DNA of 64,000 nt from Methanomassiliicoccus sp. (GCA_012719175.1 JAAYAX010000004.1:310001-374000); one strand, 5' to 3'. Shown: positions 18,967 to 30,400, counted from the stretch's first letter. The notes: generated from the sequence alone by a model not told the origin. Program-made: numbers and translations.

Positions 18967-20004
18967 ATGTACAGCTTCCGAGCGATCTGCATGGGTCTGA
19001 CCCTTATGCTTCTGATGTCGTTACCTTATGTTGCCGCTCACAGCCCGGTCTTTTCCGGGGGTAACGATGGGCTCGACAGAGCCATGGAAGTGGATGATCC
19101 CACCAAGTCATGGGCGATCTACAACACGTTGCCAGAAGGCGGTATGGCACACTACTACAGATTGGAGATGAAGCAGGGCGAAGGGATCGTCCTCTCTCTG
19201 ATATCTCCTCAGGTAAGCGTCGAGAAGGGTTTCCTCCCATCGGTTGCGATCTTGGGCAAGGGCCTGGGGAGTAACGATACGTTGCCATCGTTCGTGGATA
19301 GGCCCACGGATGATGATGCGTTATTGGTGAAGGGTGATCCGTCCTCCACGATCGAGTTCGAGCCCTTCACACCTGCAGCATTCCACGAGATCGCCAAGGT
19401 GACCGTGGATGCACCCGCCGACGGAACGTACTACATAGCTGTGTTCGATGAGAACGTCGGCGGCAACTACGGACTTGCGGTGGGGACCAGGGAGACCTTC
19501 ACCGCTGAGGAGTGGCTATTGATCCCCTTCGTTTCCTTCAGGACGTACCAGTGGGAAGGGCAGACGACATTAAGCATACTGGCCCCGTCCATCATCGCCT
19601 TCTTCGTCTCCTTCGGCTACGCCGCCTGGACATCAAGAAGACGAGATGTTCCCATGGATGGTCTTTGGTTGATGACCGTTATCTCTGGCTCGCTCATGGT
19701 GGCCACCGCCGCATCGATACTCTATCAGATGACATGGGGACTATCCAAGGTCGGCTGGGTCAACTTCGCCCTGGTGAGCATCATGTTCGCGGTCATTCCT
19801 CTGTTCCTTGGGCTCATGATCATCAGGATCGGGTTAAGGGACAGTCGGGCTCGACCACTGACTCACCGCACCCGCCTGGCCCTGCTTCTGATCGGCGCTG
19901 TAGGCCTCCTCTTCTGGGCGGGATGGATCGCCGGACCCATACTTGCCATAATATCTGCGTTCTTCCCACGAAGATGGATGAAGAGAGACCACTCTGATGC
20001 ATAA
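18967..20004 (+). CDS. exported multi-span membrane protein, unknown function
   Basis: 345 residues. Signal peptide (FRAICMGLTLMLLMSLPYVAAHS), then an external beta domain of about 160 residues (GGMAHYYRLEMKQGEGIVLSLISP ... ADGTYYIAVFDENVGGNYGLAVG) that resembles pre-peptidase C-terminal domains, and then four transmembrane helices (about 203-222, 236-258, 268-290, 305-335) ending in a basic tail. Possibly a sensor or anchoring protein with an extracellular binding head. A TATA-like TTTTAAAAC near 18933 fits a short leader. No partners: the neighbours are on the other strand. Confidence 0.6.
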   Translation: MYSFRAICMGLTLMLLMSLPYVAAHSPVFSGGNDGLDRAMEVDDPTKSWAIYNTLPEGGMAHYYRLEMKQGEGIVLSLISPQVSVEKGFLPSVAILGKGLGSNDTLPSFVDRPTDDDALLVKGDPSSTIEFEPFTPAAFHEIAKVTVDAPADGTYYIAVFDENVGGNYGLAVGTRETFTAEEWLLIPFVSFRTYQWEGQTTLSILAPSIIAFFVSFGYAAWTSRRRDVPMDGLWLMTVISGSLMVATAASILYQMTWGLSKVGWVNFALVSIMFAVIPLFLGLMIIRIGLRDSRARPLTHRTRLALLLIGAVGLLFWAGWIAGPILAIISAFFPRRWMKRDHSDA

Positions 20005-20105
20005 GGCCATCTTATTATGTCTGGATGGGGGATAGAGAACGGATCTTTTGCCTAAGGCGGCGGTCGGATGCAGATTATGAAAAATAAAAAAAGATTTGAG
20101 CGTGC

Positions 20106-20381
20106 TCAGGCCCTTTTCTTCTTGTCCCTGGCCTGATATTTCGCAAGCACTCTGGCGATCCCAATGATGGCGATGACTGCCAGGATGGTCACGAGGATAG
20201 CGTACACGAACAGACCGGTCAGGTCGCCCTCGTTAGGGAACATTTGAGTTATAGCGGTCTGGATCGCGGTGTTCCACGCTAAGGCGGCAACGAATGCGAA
20301 GGCAGCGCTCATGAGGCCTGCAATGACCTCGATAACTATCGTTCCCATGCTCTTCCCATCTTCTTCCTTAATATCTACCAT
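20106..20381 (-). CDS. DUF5654-type small membrane protein
   Basis: 91 residues, two transmembrane helices: about 14-40 (IEVIAGLMSAAFAFVAALAWNTAIQTAI) and 55-80, with a Lys-rich tail. The SAAFAFVAALAWNTAIQ signature is that of DUF5654, a family frequent in methanogens and Thermoplasmata; function unknown. GGAGG lies nine bases before the ATG. Confidence 0.75.
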   Translation of the reverse strand: MVDIKEEDGKSMGTIVIEVIAGLMSAAFAFVAALAWNTAIQTAITQMFPNEGDLTGLFVYAILVTILAVIAIIGIARVLAKYQARDKKKRA

Positions 20382-20871
20382 TTCTCACGTCCTCCTATGC
20401 TGGAGGGAATGATTTGGGTACCTTAATATTTAGCCCGTAAATACTGTAAAAAAAATATCCAGTGTCCTGAAAGAATTGAGTTAATAGGCCCGGTAACATA
20501 ATATGATCGTTGTAGGCCGGCAGATTTTGTCCCTTGCATGACCTTTTTTTCGATCGTCTAACTTTGTCGTCACCAGAAATCATGGGTAAAGCGTTCATGT
20601 CCATGAGAGGATCTACCGTCAAGAACCCCGAAATCTCATCATTTTTCCAACATCCGTGGCAAATCATTTTATACCTGGTTAAAAAATTGGACTGCAGAAG
20701 GAGAGACTGTGTCGTGGAGGCTTACCCTCCATGACTGAAATAGAGGAGGAAAAACGGGGGGTGGACAGGTCTCTGTTGACGGTCCATCCCCATTCTATCG
20801 TTCACTTTTGAGTTCTCAATGAAATCTTATTATCCACGCCTCGCCGTTTGTTGATCGGCAATGATCCTATC
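20382..20871 (+). other. intergenic region, no gene found
   Basis: About 490 bases between DUF5654 (minus) and the DUF255 protein (plus). A 90-codon minus-strand frame (20395-20667) has poor composition and no ribosome site, and I reject it. A T-rich run near 20650-20680 may be a promoter for the downstream gene; otherwise nothing is recognised. Confidence 0.5.
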
Positions 20872-22935
20872 ATGAGAGCTGCGGGAAGTAAAGCGAATCG
20901 ATTGCTGGGGGAGAAGAGCCCTTACCTTAGGCAGCATGCCTACAATCCTGTTGATTGGTTCCCCTGGGGACCTGAGGCATTGAGCCTATCCGTGGAACTT
21001 GATCGCCCTATCTTCCTTTCCATAGGTTACTCCTCATGCCACTGGTGCCATGTCATGGAAAGCGAGTCCTTCGAGGACCAGGAGGTGGCCTCATACATCA
21101 ATGATAACTTCATCCCCATAAAGGTCGACCGGGAGGAGCGACCGGACCTGGATGCCACCTACATGGCCGCTGCCCAGCTGCTGCATGGTGGAGGCGGCTG
21201 GCCGCTCACGCTGGTCCTCACTCCCCAAAAAAGGCCGTTCTTCGCCGCCACCTATCTACCCAAGAGGGCCAGGGGAGGGATGTTGGGACTCCTGGACCTC
21301 CTGCCCACCATCACGAACTATTGGAAGGATAGGAGGGCTGAGATCGAGGAAACTTCCGGAAAGGTCCTGGAGATCCTACGCGAACAGCAGGGGACCACAG
21401 CCGGAGGCGACCTGGGGGATGAGGTATTGATAGGTGCCTTCCAATCCCTTCTGGATAATTACGACGGGGGTTATGGCGGTTTCGGCCGGGCGCCCAAGTT
21501 CCCCACCCCTCACCGCATCACCTTCCTCCTGAGATATTGGGCCCGGAGCGGCGATGAGAAAGCCAGGGACATGGCCGTGGAAACCCTGGAGGCCATGCGA
21601 CGTGGCGGTATCTTCGACCAGCTGGCCTATGGCTTTCACCGCTACTCCACGGACCGTGTTTGGAGGCTACCTCACTTCGAGAAAATGCTGTACGACCAGG
21701 CGTTGCTGGTGCTCGCTTATGTCGAGGCCTGGCAGGCGACGGGGAGGGATGTGCTCGCGCAGACCGCCCGCCAGACCCTGGATTATGTGCTGAGCACGCT
21801 GGCCTCACCACAGGGAGGTTTCTATTCCGCAGAGGACGCGGATAGCGAGGGGGAGGAGGGCAAGTACTATCTATGGACCATGTCCGAGGTCAAGGACGCT
21901 GTGGGCATAGAGGGAGCATCGATCGTCCAAGAGCTATTAGGAATCGACCGTCAGGGTAATGTAGGCGCAGGGGCCAGGGGAGAACTGGAAGGAAGGAACG
22001 TCCTGCACCTACGAAGCCTCGATGCCATGTCCGATCCTCGCTACGAGGAAATGAGGAACATGCTGCTGAGGGTTAGACAGGACCGGTCCCGGCCGCTCAC
22101 TGACGACAAGGTCATGAGCGATTGGAACGGCCTGATGATCGCCGCCCTGGCCCGGGCTGGGTGGGCCCTTAGGGAGCCAAAATATGTGGAGGCGGCGAGG
22201 ATTGCGGCGGATATGGTGCTTACCACTATGCGCTCCAAGGAAGGAGGCCTTCTCCATATGGCCGGCACCCCAGGGGTTCCGGGGTTCCTGGACGATCATG
22301 CGTTCATGGCATGGGGCCTCCTGGAGCTTTTCCAGGCGGACCAGGACCCCCGATGGCTGAAGGCCTCGATAGATATGGTGCGAGCAATGCTGGAGAGGTT
22401 CTGGGATGAGGAGGAGGGAGGCTTCTTCCAGACCGATCACATGTCCAGCGACGTGCTCCACCGTCACAAGGAGGTGTACGACGGGGCCTTGCCCTCAGGC
22501 AATTCCGTGGCCCTTCAGGTACTGCTCACCCTTAACCGGATAACTGAGGATGAGGACCTGATGAGGAGAGCGGATCGGTTGATCACCGCATTCTCAGGGT
22601 CCATATTCCGTTCCCCGGAAAACTTCTCGCATTTCCTGTGCGCCCTGGACCTAAAGATCGGGCCGTTCTATTCGGTGGTCATCACCGGTCATCATGATAC
22701 GGCCGACACATCATCGTTCATCGACGCCATGGCCTCCGAATACCTTCCTAACAAGATCGTCATGGTCGTCGATCCGGGGGAGAAGGGGGACCTCATCAGG
22801 GAGCTGTCCCCAGTGGTCCGCGAGTATGGGATGATGGAGGGCAAGGCCACTGCATATGCATGTACACAGAACAGCTGCCTGCAGGGGACCGCCGATCCCT
22901 CAACGCTGATATCCTTGATGCGCCCCGTCAGATGA
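20872..22935 (+). CDS. DUF255 thioredoxin-domain protein (YyaL / SPATA20 family)
   Basis: 687 residues. The N-terminal thioredoxin-like domain has [16 protein letters not shown] with a CHWC active-site motif, preceded by [18 protein letters not shown], the family signature. The rest is an (alpha/alpha)6-like barrel ([66 protein letters not shown]) similar to N-acylglucosamine epimerase folds. Biochemical role not settled in the family. Start: ATG at 20872; the frame also opens at a TTG (20848). Its last eight bases overlap the convergent DUF4443 gene. Confidence 0.93.
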   Translation: MRAAGSKANRLLGEKSPYLRQHAYNPVDWFPWGPEALSLSVELDRPIFLSIGYSSCHWCHVMESESFEDQEVASYINDNFIPIKVDREERPDLDATYMAAAQLLHGGGGWPLTLVLTPQKRPFFAATYLPKRARGGMLGLLDLLPTITNYWKDRRAEIEETSGKVLEILREQQGTTAGGDLGDEVLIGAFQSLLDNYDGGYGGFGRAPKFPTPHRITFLLRYWARSGDEKARDMAVETLEAMRRGGIFDQLAYGFHRYSTDRVWRLPHFEKMLYDQALLVLAYVEAWQATGRDVLAQTARQTLDYVLSTLASPQGGFYSAEDADSEGEEGKYYLWTMSEVKDAVGIEGASIVQELLGIDRQGNVGAGARGELEGRNVLHLRSLDAMSDPRYEEMRNMLLRVRQDRSRPLTDDKVMSDWNGLMIAALARAGWALREPKYVEAARIAADMVLTTMRSKEGGLLHMAGTPGVPGFLDDHAFMAWGLLELFQADQDPRWLKASIDMVRAMLERFWDEEEGGFFQTDHMSSDVLHRHKEVYDGALPSGNSVALQVLLTLNRITEDEDLMRRADRLITAFSGSIFRSPENFSHFLCALDLKIGPFYSVVITGHHDTADTSSFIDAMASEYLPNKIVMVVDPGEKGDLIRELSPVVREYGMMEGKATAYACTQNSCLQGTADPSTLISLMRPVR

Positions 22936-23635
22936 TCTCGAAGGCAGCGGCCAATGCTCCCTCTTCTGCGCGTTGGACATCAGACGAGGTGCCGATGATG
23001 ACCACGTCTCCGTCGTTGAGATCGAACAACCTGCGGATCTCCCCCGCAATATCTGGCTGGTCCTTGTCCAGATCATAGTCCACGGGCACTACCAGTCGGT
23101 CGCCCCTCACGATTATGGTGGTCGCTCCGTCCGCCCCTGCCTTTATGGCGTTGTCCCTCTGCTCCATGCCCGAGCCTATTTTGGCACTAGCTCCCTTGAC
23201 CAGGACGGCCACTGACTGCTGGCCGAGGGTCATCTCCTGCACATCGAGCGTGTACAGCTGTAGGGGCAGGCGGACGATATACTCCTGGCCCTTCTTGGTG
23301 ATCTTTACACCGGTCTGCTTGACATCGATGTATCCCTCGTCACGGAGATAATCGACGATGGTGCGCATGCTGCCCTCGCCCACCCCGATCCGGTCGGCGA
23401 GCTGTTTTCGACCCTTCCTTCGTCCATCGGACAGCAGGGAGAGGGTCTTATAGACGTGATAATCGCTGAAGCGGAACAATGGTCCATACTTCGGTCGATC
23501 GATGAGCTTCACGTCCAGGATATGGTTCACATGTCCATAAACAATTTGCCATCGCATGAAGGAGCTGAAGGGAGCGACAGGGATGGCATGTCGGAGAACG
23601 TCCGGTGTTATGTGCCTCCGCTTCTCGAAGCGCAT
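22928..23635 (-). CDS. DUF4443 winged-helix protein
   Basis: 235 residues. After a poorly conserved N-terminus, a winged-helix domain ([46 protein letters not shown]) is followed by the DUF4443 domain with a [18 protein letters not shown] block and a C-terminal [24 protein letters not shown] strand-helix. Probably an archaeal transcription factor with a small-molecule-sensing domain. Starts five bases after the RNase Z stop, so the two are cotranscribed. The true start may be the GTG before KLIDRPKYG, since the first 40 residues look unlike the family. Confidence 0.8.
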   Translation of the reverse strand: MRFEKRRHITPDVLRHAIPVAPFSSFMRWQIVYGHVNHILDVKLIDRPKYGPLFRFSDYHVYKTLSLLSDGRRKGRKQLADRIGVGEGSMRTIVDYLRDEGYIDVKQTGVKITKKGQEYIVRLPLQLYTLDVQEMTLGQQSVAVLVKGASAKIGSGMEQRDNAIKAGADGATTIIVRGDRLVVPVDYDLDKDQPDIAGEIRRLFDLNDGDVVIIGTSSDVQRAEEGALAAAFEII

Positions 23636-23640
23636 CGATC

Positions 23641-24546
23641 CTACTTGGTCCTGACCTTCAGGGACATGAGATCTTCCGCGATGATGGTCCGGGGGAATAC
23701 CTCCTGGGCCTCGGCCTCCAGTATGGACAGGTCATCATAGCGGTTGGAGATGTGGGTCAGGATGAGCATGTGGACGTCGGCCTCCCGGGCCACCTCGCCG
23801 GCCTCCCTGGCGGTGGAGTGGCCGTAGCTTTTCGCGCCCTCCTTCATGCTCGAGTCCAGGGTGGCCTCATGTATCAGCACGTCCGCGCCTCTTGCCGCTT
23901 CGGTCAGCCTAGAAGTGGGCCGGGTGTCCCCGGAAATGACCACTTTGCGACCTTTGCGGGGAGGCCCCAGTACGTCCTCGGATCTCACCAGCCGGTCCCC
24001 CACTACTATCTCGCCCCCTGACTGCAGAATGCTGAACTGGGGGCCTGGGATCACACCCAGCTCCTTGGCCCGTTCGGTCAGGAAGCGCCCTCGACGCTCC
24101 TTCTCCTCTATTACAAAGGAAAGCGCGGGCACGGTATGCTCGCCGGCCACTGCCATCACCGTAAGGGGGCCGAGGTCGACCGAGTCCCCGTCCTCCATCT
24201 CCGTGGCCGTCACTTGGAATCCGAGCTGGAAGTAGCCTAGGGATAGTATCTGTTCGGCCGTTTCGATCATTCCCGAGGGCCCATGGAGCGCGAGCGGCTC
24301 CTTCCTCCCGGAGAAGCTCATGGACTGTATCAGACCAGGAAGGCCCAGGAAATGGTCCCCGTGAAAATGGGTGATGAATATATTGGTGACCTTCATGAAG
24401 GACACCGAGGATTGCATGAACTGGCGTTGGGTGCCCTCGCCGCAGTCAAAAAGAAGGACCTCCCGCCCCACCTGCAGGGCGATGGCGCTGACCCCCCTGG
24501 AAGGTGAAGGCATCCCCCCACCGGTGCCTAGGAAGGTCAGCTGCAT
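23641..24546 (-). CDS. rnz: ribonuclease Z (tRNA 3' processing)
   Basis: 301 residues; the metallo-beta-lactamase enzyme that removes 3' trailers from pre-tRNA. Seen: MQLTFLGTGGGMPSPSRG start block, FDCGEGTQRQF, the metal motif THFHGDHFLGLPG, SGDTRPT, and the late HEATL and HSTAREAG elements. Start chosen at the third ATG (24546) because AAGGAGAT lies directly before it and the family begins MxLTFLGT. Needed here because tRNA-Arg in this window lacks an encoded CCA. Operon with the DUF4443 gene. Confidence 0.96.
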   Translation of the reverse strand: MQLTFLGTGGGMPSPSRGVSAIALQVGREVLLFDCGEGTQRQFMQSSVSFMKVTNIFITHFHGDHFLGLPGLIQSMSFSGRKEPLALHGPSGMIETAEQILSLGYFQLGFQVTATEMEDGDSVDLGPLTVMAVAGEHTVPALSFVIEEKERRGRFLTERAKELGVIPGPQFSILQSGGEIVVGDRLVRSEDVLGPPRKGRKVVISGDTRPTSRLTEAARGADVLIHEATLDSSMKEGAKSYGHSTAREAGEVAREADVHMLILTHISNRYDDLSILEAEAQEVFPRTIIAEDLMSLKVRTK

Positions 24547-24627
24547 ATCTCCTTCCATGACCATCAAGGGATAATAACTTTACATTCCCTCATGGTTGTC
24601 GCCGTGGGCCAGCCTTCGTGGGAAAGA

Positions 24628-24822
24628 TCAGCGTCCCAGGTTCTCCAGCTTGCGATCGTCCTTGGTGGCCTTCTTATACTCCTTGTTGTGCTCCTTGCAG
24701 AGGTGCACCCGTTTCGCATTCTCATCCGCCACCTTTAGGCCCCCCTTCTCCACCGCGTCACGGGAGTAGGACCTCACGCCAGGTTGTGAACAGCCCATCA
24801 CGCCGCACTTGTCCTCAGCCAT
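24628..24822 (-). CDS. small conserved-looking Cys/His protein (64 aa)
   Basis: 64 residues: MAEDKCGVMGCSQPGVRSYSR at the start, HLCKEHNKEYKKATKDDRK near the end. Cys6, Cys11, Cys42 and His45 would make a zinc site. Lys-rich C-terminus suggests RNA or ribosome binding. GGGGCT precedes the ATG. It lies just upstream of RNase Z on the same strand (81-base gap). Not recognised. Confidence 0.6.
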   Translation of the reverse strand: MAEDKCGVMGCSQPGVRSYSRDAVEKGGLKVADENAKRVHLCKEHNKEYKKATKDDRKLENLGR

Positions 24823-24914
24823 ATTAGCCCCATCCGCAATCCCTGTTAAAATAAGTTTTCAGGTGGTTCCACCGTCAGCATTATGATGCTGGCACTCACA
24901 ATAGTATTATTTGT

Positions 24915-25334
24915 ATGACCGAGATCAAGAAGATTCTGCTGGGCATCGACGGATCGGACGGTTCGTACAAGGCCGCAGGCTATGCAGCGGAGCTCGCAGC
25001 CCGCACGGGGGCGACGGTGACGCTGATGTTCGTGGTATCAGACCAGTACACCGACCGATTCATTGCCAAACCTACATACACGCCGAACGAGGAGATCATG
25101 GTGGGGACCAGGTTCAACCGCGCCAAGGCCATCATGGAGGAGAAGCATGTGACCTACGATACAGTGGTGGAGATGGGCAACCCCGCCCAGAAACTGATCG
25201 CCACAGGAGATGAGGGGTACGACATGATCGTGCTGGGGACCAGGGGCCTGAGCGCGGTGAGGGAGTTCATGCTGGGAAGCGTCTCCTCGAGGGTCGTGCA
25301 GCACTCCAAGATACCCGTGTTGGTCGTGCCCTAA
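24915..25334 (+). CDS. universal stress protein (UspA family, ATP-binding type)
   Basis: 139 residues, full-length single Usp domain: MTEIKKILLGIDGSDGSYKAA at the N-terminus and the ATP motif G-x2-G-x9-G-S (GTRGLSAVREFMLGS) at about residues 112-126. A short gap to Rpe, which has its own TATA-like element, so probably independent. Confidence 0.93.
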   Translation: MTEIKKILLGIDGSDGSYKAAGYAAELAARTGATVTLMFVVSDQYTDRFIAKPTYTPNEEIMVGTRFNRAKAIMEEKHVTYDTVVEMGNPAQKLIATGDEGYDMIVLGTRGLSAVREFMLGSVSSRVVQHSKIPVLVVP

Positions 25335-25365
25335 GCCTTTATAGTGCGATGGAGATTTCCCGCGG

Positions 25366-26031
25366 ATGATCAAGATCGCTCCCTCCATCCTCTCCGCCGA
25401 CTTCAGCAAGCTGGGTAACGAAGTGGAGCGGCTGGATGCCCAGGGGGCGGACTGGGTGCACGTGGACATCATGGACGGGCTCTTCGTCCCCAACCTTACC
25501 ATCGGGCCCGGAGTGGTGAGTGCCATCCGGCCGTTCACCCAGCTACCTTTCGACGTTCACCTGATGATCGTCGAGCCGGAGAGGTACCTTGACGTCTTCG
25601 CCCAGTCCGGCGCCGACATCATCACTATACATGTTGAGGCATCCACGGACGTCCGCGGCAGCATAGAGAAGATCCATTCCCTGGGCAAGAGGGCAGGCTT
25701 GTCCCTGAACCCCGAAACGCCCTTCGAGGCCGTGGAGCCCCATCTCGATAGTATCGACCTATTGCTGGTCATGACCGTGCATCCCGGGTTCGGCGGGCAG
25801 TCGTTCATGGAGAGCTGCGTGCCCAAGATATCCCAGGCCCGGAAGTTCATGGACGATCAGGGCTATAGCACCGAGCTGGAGGTTGATGGAGGGATCAACT
25901 ATGATACTGCCCGCAAGGCCATCCGGGCCGGGGCCACGGTCCTGGCGGCAGGAAGTTCTCTCTTCAAGAGCGGGGACATGAGGACCGAGATGGAGAGATG
26001 GAGACAGCTAAGTTGTCAGAAAGATGATTAG
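25366..26031 (+). CDS. rpe: ribulose-phosphate 3-epimerase
   Basis: 221 residues; interconverts ribulose 5-phosphate and xylulose 5-phosphate. Family blocks: APSILSADFSKLGNEVERLDAQGADWVHVDIMDG (catalytic Asp), FDVHLMIVEPERY, VMTVHPGFGGQSF, and EVDGGINYDTARKAIRAGA (second catalytic Asp and phosphate site). A TATA-like CTTTATAG at 25336-25343 implies a near-leaderless message. Supplies pentose phosphates in an organism where no other pentose enzyme is visible in the window. Confidence 0.96.
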   Translation: MIKIAPSILSADFSKLGNEVERLDAQGADWVHVDIMDGLFVPNLTIGPGVVSAIRPFTQLPFDVHLMIVEPERYLDVFAQSGADIITIHVEASTDVRGSIEKIHSLGKRAGLSLNPETPFEAVEPHLDSIDLLLVMTVHPGFGGQSFMESCVPKISQARKFMDDQGYSTELEVDGGINYDTARKAIRAGATVLAAGSSLFKSGDMRTEMERWRQLSCQKDD

Positions 26032-26078
26032 CAACGGGAAAGTTTCTTAAATAGGCCATATCATCCACCATCGTTCCT

Positions 26079-26255
26079 ATGAAGTTCGATTTCGTCGGTT
26101 CTAGGTGGTTCCAGCCGCTGATGATCATCATCCTGCCACTTCTGCTGCTCCTCTTGGCCATGGTGCTCAATGCCGATATCTGCTACTTCTTGCTCATTAT
26201 CCTGTGGATCGGAATGGGCCTGATGCTATTCTGCCTGCCCAAGATGAAGGACTAG
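26079..26255 (+). CDS. small two-span membrane protein (58 aa)
   Basis: 58 residues with two strong hydrophobic helices: PLMIIILPLLLLLLAMVL and ICYFLLIILWIGMGLMLF, a charged N-terminus (MKFDFVGSRW) and a PKMKD tail. A TTAAATAGG element at about 26047 would give a very short leader. Not recognised; the frame is too clean in composition to dismiss. Confidence 0.55.
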   Translation: MKFDFVGSRWFQPLMIIILPLLLLLLAMVLNADICYFLLIILWIGMGLMLFCLPKMKD

Positions 26256-26297
26256 GTCCCAAATCGTTATTACTTGGTCCAACGTTATTTCTGACCA

Positions 26298-27344
26298 ATG
26301 GGTGTCAATCTTTCCGATATCGTTCCGGTCCAGGCCAGGGACCTGGAGGATCTTTCGGGTCAGAAGCTTGCTATCGATGCTTACAACGCCATTTACCAGT
26401 TCCTGTCCATCATCCGCGGCCCCGACGGCAATCCCCTGAAGGATTCCCGAGGCAGGGTGACATCCCACCTGGCCGGCCTCCTTTATAGAAACATCAACTT
26501 CCTCGAGGCGGGGGTGCTTCCTGCCTATGTTTTCGATGGCCATCCTCACGTGATGAAGACCCAGACCCTGGTAGAAAGGTCGGAGCGCAGGAGCAAGGCC
26601 CATGATGAGTGGAAGGAGGCCATCACCGAGGGGGACATGGAGCGGGCACGCAGCAAGGCCACCCAGTCCTCGAGGATAAACAACGAGATCGTGGAGTCCT
26701 CCCGCATACTCCTCACGTACCTGGGCATCCCTACGATACAGGCGCCGGAGGAGGGTGAGGCCCAGGCCGCCTACATGGCGATGAAGGGTGATGTGTGGGC
26801 TGCGTCCTCCCAGGACTACGATTCCCTCCTGTTCGGCGCGCCCCGGCTGGTGCGCAACCTTAACATCACCGGCCGCAGGAAGATGCCGGGCGGCAGGGAG
26901 TACCGGGACGTGCACATCGAAGTGGTGGAGCTGGCCAAGGTCCTCGAGGTCAACGGACTGGAGAGCAGGGAACAGCTCATCGACATGTGCATAATGATCG
27001 GCACCGACTATAATCCCGGGATCCGGGGTATCGGACCGAAGAAGGGTTTGAAGCTCATCAAGGAGAACGGGACCCTGGACAAAGCCCTCCAGGCAGCAGG
27101 GCAAAGCATACCCGACAGCGATGTGATCAGGGAGATATTCCTTCATGGGGAGCGTCTTGACGATTACAGCCTGGAGTGGAAGCCCCCCCAGCGGGACAAG
27201 GTCGTCAGCTTCATGTGCGATGAGCACGGATTCTCGGAGCAGCGCATCAACTCCGCACTGGACCGCCTAGAGAAGAAGAAACCGGCGAAAAGGATGGAGA
27301 GCATGCCGGCGTCCCAGTCCAGCCTGGACCGCTGGGGCTCCTGA
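26298..27344 (+). CDS. fen: flap endonuclease 1
   Basis: 348 residues; structure-specific nuclease for Okazaki-fragment flaps. N-terminal MGVNLSDIVP, metal ligands in IDAYNAIYQFL, VFDGHP, EEGEAQAAYMA and SSQDYDSLLFG, the helix-hairpin-helix IGTDYNPGIRGIGPKKGLKLI, and the C-terminal PCNA-interacting peptide QSSLDRWGS. All acidic ligands are present. Upstream of ileS on the same strand, but ileS has its own TATA box. Confidence 0.97.
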   Translation: MGVNLSDIVPVQARDLEDLSGQKLAIDAYNAIYQFLSIIRGPDGNPLKDSRGRVTSHLAGLLYRNINFLEAGVLPAYVFDGHPHVMKTQTLVERSERRSKAHDEWKEAITEGDMERARSKATQSSRINNEIVESSRILLTYLGIPTIQAPEEGEAQAAYMAMKGDVWAASSQDYDSLLFGAPRLVRNLNITGRRKMPGGREYRDVHIEVVELAKVLEVNGLESREQLIDMCIMIGTDYNPGIRGIGPKKGLKLIKENGTLDKALQAAGQSIPDSDVIREIFLHGERLDDYSLEWKPPQRDKVVSFMCDEHGFSEQRINSALDRLEKKKPAKRMESMPASQSSLDRWGS

Positions 27345-27439
27345 CCCTGCACACCGTGCCAAATGAATTATCCAGCGTTCCCTTTCGTACCATCAAGATT
27401 TTAAAGGGTCACTCTATTGACAGCCGGAAAGGGACTGCG

Positions 27440-30400
27440 ATGATAAAGCAGGTTCAAGCGAATTATAATCCTCCTGAGCTTGAGAAGAGAGTTCAAAAGT
27501 TCTGGATCGATACCAACGCCTATAAGTTGACCAAGGAGCTCCGTGCCCAAGGAGTGGACTACTACTTCGTGGACGGTCCCCCCTACACCACCGGATATAT
27601 CCATCTCGGCACCGCCTGGAACAAGACCATAAAGGACGCGGTGGTCCGCTACAAGCGGATGCAGAAGCACAATGTACGGGACCAGCCGGGCTATGACATG
27701 CACGGCCTGCCCATAGAGGTCAAGGTGGAGCAGGCGATAGGGATCAAGAGCAAGAAGGACATTGAGACCTACGGTATCGACAAGTTCGTTTCTACCTGCA
27801 AGGAGTATGCTCTCGGCTTCCAGAAGAAGATGACCGAGCAGTTCCAGGAACTGGGCATCTGGATGGACTGGGAGAATCCGTACATGACCATCGCCCCTAC
27901 CTACATAGAGGCGGCGTGGTGGACGCTCAAGAAGGCATACGATAAGGGTTTGTTGGTATCCTCCAACCGGGTCATCTCCTGGTGCCCCCGCTGCGAGACA
28001 GCGCTGGCAGAGGCGGAGATCGAGTACGCCGAGGAGAAGGACCCGTCCATTTACGTGAGGTTCCCGGTCCGTGGTGAGGCGGGCGTGTCCCTCCTCATAT
28101 GGACCACCACCCCCTGGACACTGCCGGCCAACATGGCGGTGGCCGCTCATCCCGATTACCGTTATGCCAAGGTCAAGTTCATCAAGGGAGATGAGTCCAG
28201 CATAGTCATCATACTGGAGTCCCTCATCGATCAGGTGGGGGAGCTGGAAGGCTGGGAGGAGTACGACGTCCTACAGCTCATAGAGGGCGATGACCTCGTG
28301 GGCAAGGAGTACATACCTCCGCTGGAGGGCGAAGTCGAGTCCCAGGGCTCCATGGTCGGCAAGTGGGTGCACAAGGTCATACCCTCCAAGACGGTGGAGG
28401 CGGACATGACCGGCCTGGTGCACATAGCTCCCGGCCACGGTCCTGAGGACTTCGAGCTGGGCAAGGAGTTCGGCCTGGAGCCTTACTGCCCTGTGGATGA
28501 GAGCGGTAAGTTCACCAATGACGTGGGGCCGCGGTACGCCGGTCTGCACGTGAAGAAGGCCAACGGCCAGATCATTGAGGACCTGAAGTCCAAGGGGCTC
28601 ATGTTCCACCACGGGACCATAGAGCACCGCTATGGGCACTGCTGGAGATGCAACTCCGGCATCATCTACAGGAACACCAACCAGTGGTACCTGAGGATCA
28701 CCCAGGTCAAGGACCTCATGCTCGACGAGATAGCTAAGGTGCGTTGGACGCCGGAGTGGGCAGGATCGTCCAGAGAGTACGACTGGACCATGAACGCCCG
28801 CGACTGGTGTGTGTCCCGGCAGCGCTACTGGGGCATACCCCTGCCTGTCTGGACCTGCAAGTGCGGACATATGAAGGTCATAGGTTCCGTGGACGAGCTG
28901 AATGGCGCGGAGGGTTACCGCAAGGACATGGAGCTCCACCGGCCCTGGATCGACGGGGTCACGCTGAAGTGTGACAAGTGCGGTTCCAATATGAAAAGGG
29001 TGGCCGACGTCCTCGATGTTTGGTTCGATGCCGGTGTCGCCTCCTGGGCCCAGCTCGGGTTCCCCCGCAGCCGCACCGATTTTGACCGCTGGTGGCCCGC
29101 CAAGTTCATCACCGAGGCCCATGACCAGACCCGGGGATGGTTCTACTCCCAGCTTGGCTCGTCGTGCGTGGCCTTCGGCCGCGCTCCCTACCAGAGCGTT
29201 CTCATGCACGGTTGGATGCTCGACCCCCAGGGACAACCGATGTCCAAGAGCAAGGGGAACGTCATAGACCCTGCCAAGGTCATCGCCGAGTTCGGGGCCG
29301 ATGCCCTCAGGTTCTACTTCCTGCGGGTATCCGCACCTTGGGAGGACATCTCCTTCCAGCACGAGGGGGTCAAGAACGCCCGCAAGACCCTCAACATCCT
29401 GTGGAACGTGGCCAACTTCGCCACCACCTACATGTCCATAGACAAGTTCGATCCCACGTCCGTGGACACCGCGGCAGTGCGCGGTGCCATGAGGCCCGAG
29501 GACCGCTGGCTGGTGTCCCGCACCGAGAAGCTCAAGGGAGATGTGACCAGGAACCTGGACTCCATGGACCTGCACAAGGCATGCCGGTCGATAGAGGAGT
29601 TCATCCTGGAGGACCTATCACGTTGGTATGTGCGCCTCATAAGGGACCGTATGTGGAGCGAGTCCACGGACATGGACAAGGTTGCCGCCTACGTCACCCT
29701 GCACGAAGCCCTCATGACCACCATCAAGCTCCTGTCACCAGTATGTCCGCACATAACCGAGGAGATATTCCAGGCCCTGGACGGCTCCAAGGGCTCGGTG
29801 CACATGTGCGACTGGCCCATCCCCGACCTGACACAGGTGGATGACCGCCTGGAAGCATCGATGAAGACCATGCAGGAGCTGGTCGAGGAGATCACCAAAG
29901 AGCGCCAGAAGAAGAACATGAAGCTCCGCTGGCCGCTGCAAAGGATCATCATACACCCGCAGACGCAGGAGACCCTGGACCTCTTGAGGCCGATGGAGGA
30001 CGTTCTTCTGTCCCAGGCCAACGTGAAGAATGTGGAATACGTTGCGCCGGAGCAGGAATGGAGCGAGCTGGTGCTGGATGTCGTACCCAATCCCAACGCC
30101 ATCGGTAAGGTCTACCGCCAGTGGTCGTCCAAGATCGCGGTCCTGCTGAAGAACCGACCCGCAGCCACCATTAAGGAGGCCATAGGCCGCGGGGAATATT
30201 CCCTGGGGATAGAGGGGCAGATAGTGAAGATAGAGCCCAACATGGTATCCTTCACCTCCACTCTACCTGAGAACGTGGCGGGCGTGAAGTTCACCGGAGG
30301 GGACCTGTACATCGACTTCAACATGAACGAGGAGATCGAGGCCGAGGGCTACACCAGAGAGCTCATCCGACGCATCCAGCAGATGCGTAAGGATATGAAA

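Noticed and set aside
20395-20667. 90-codon minus-strand frame
   Set aside because: AT-rich DNA, no ribosome site, composition unlike the neighbouring genes.
26226-27227. 333-codon minus-strand frame within fen1
   Set aside because: Shadow of the nuclease with all of its metal ligands.
28271-29575. 434-codon minus-strand frame inside ileS
   Set aside because: It lies fully within the synthetase, whose motifs are clear; GC-rich third positions create long antisense frames here.
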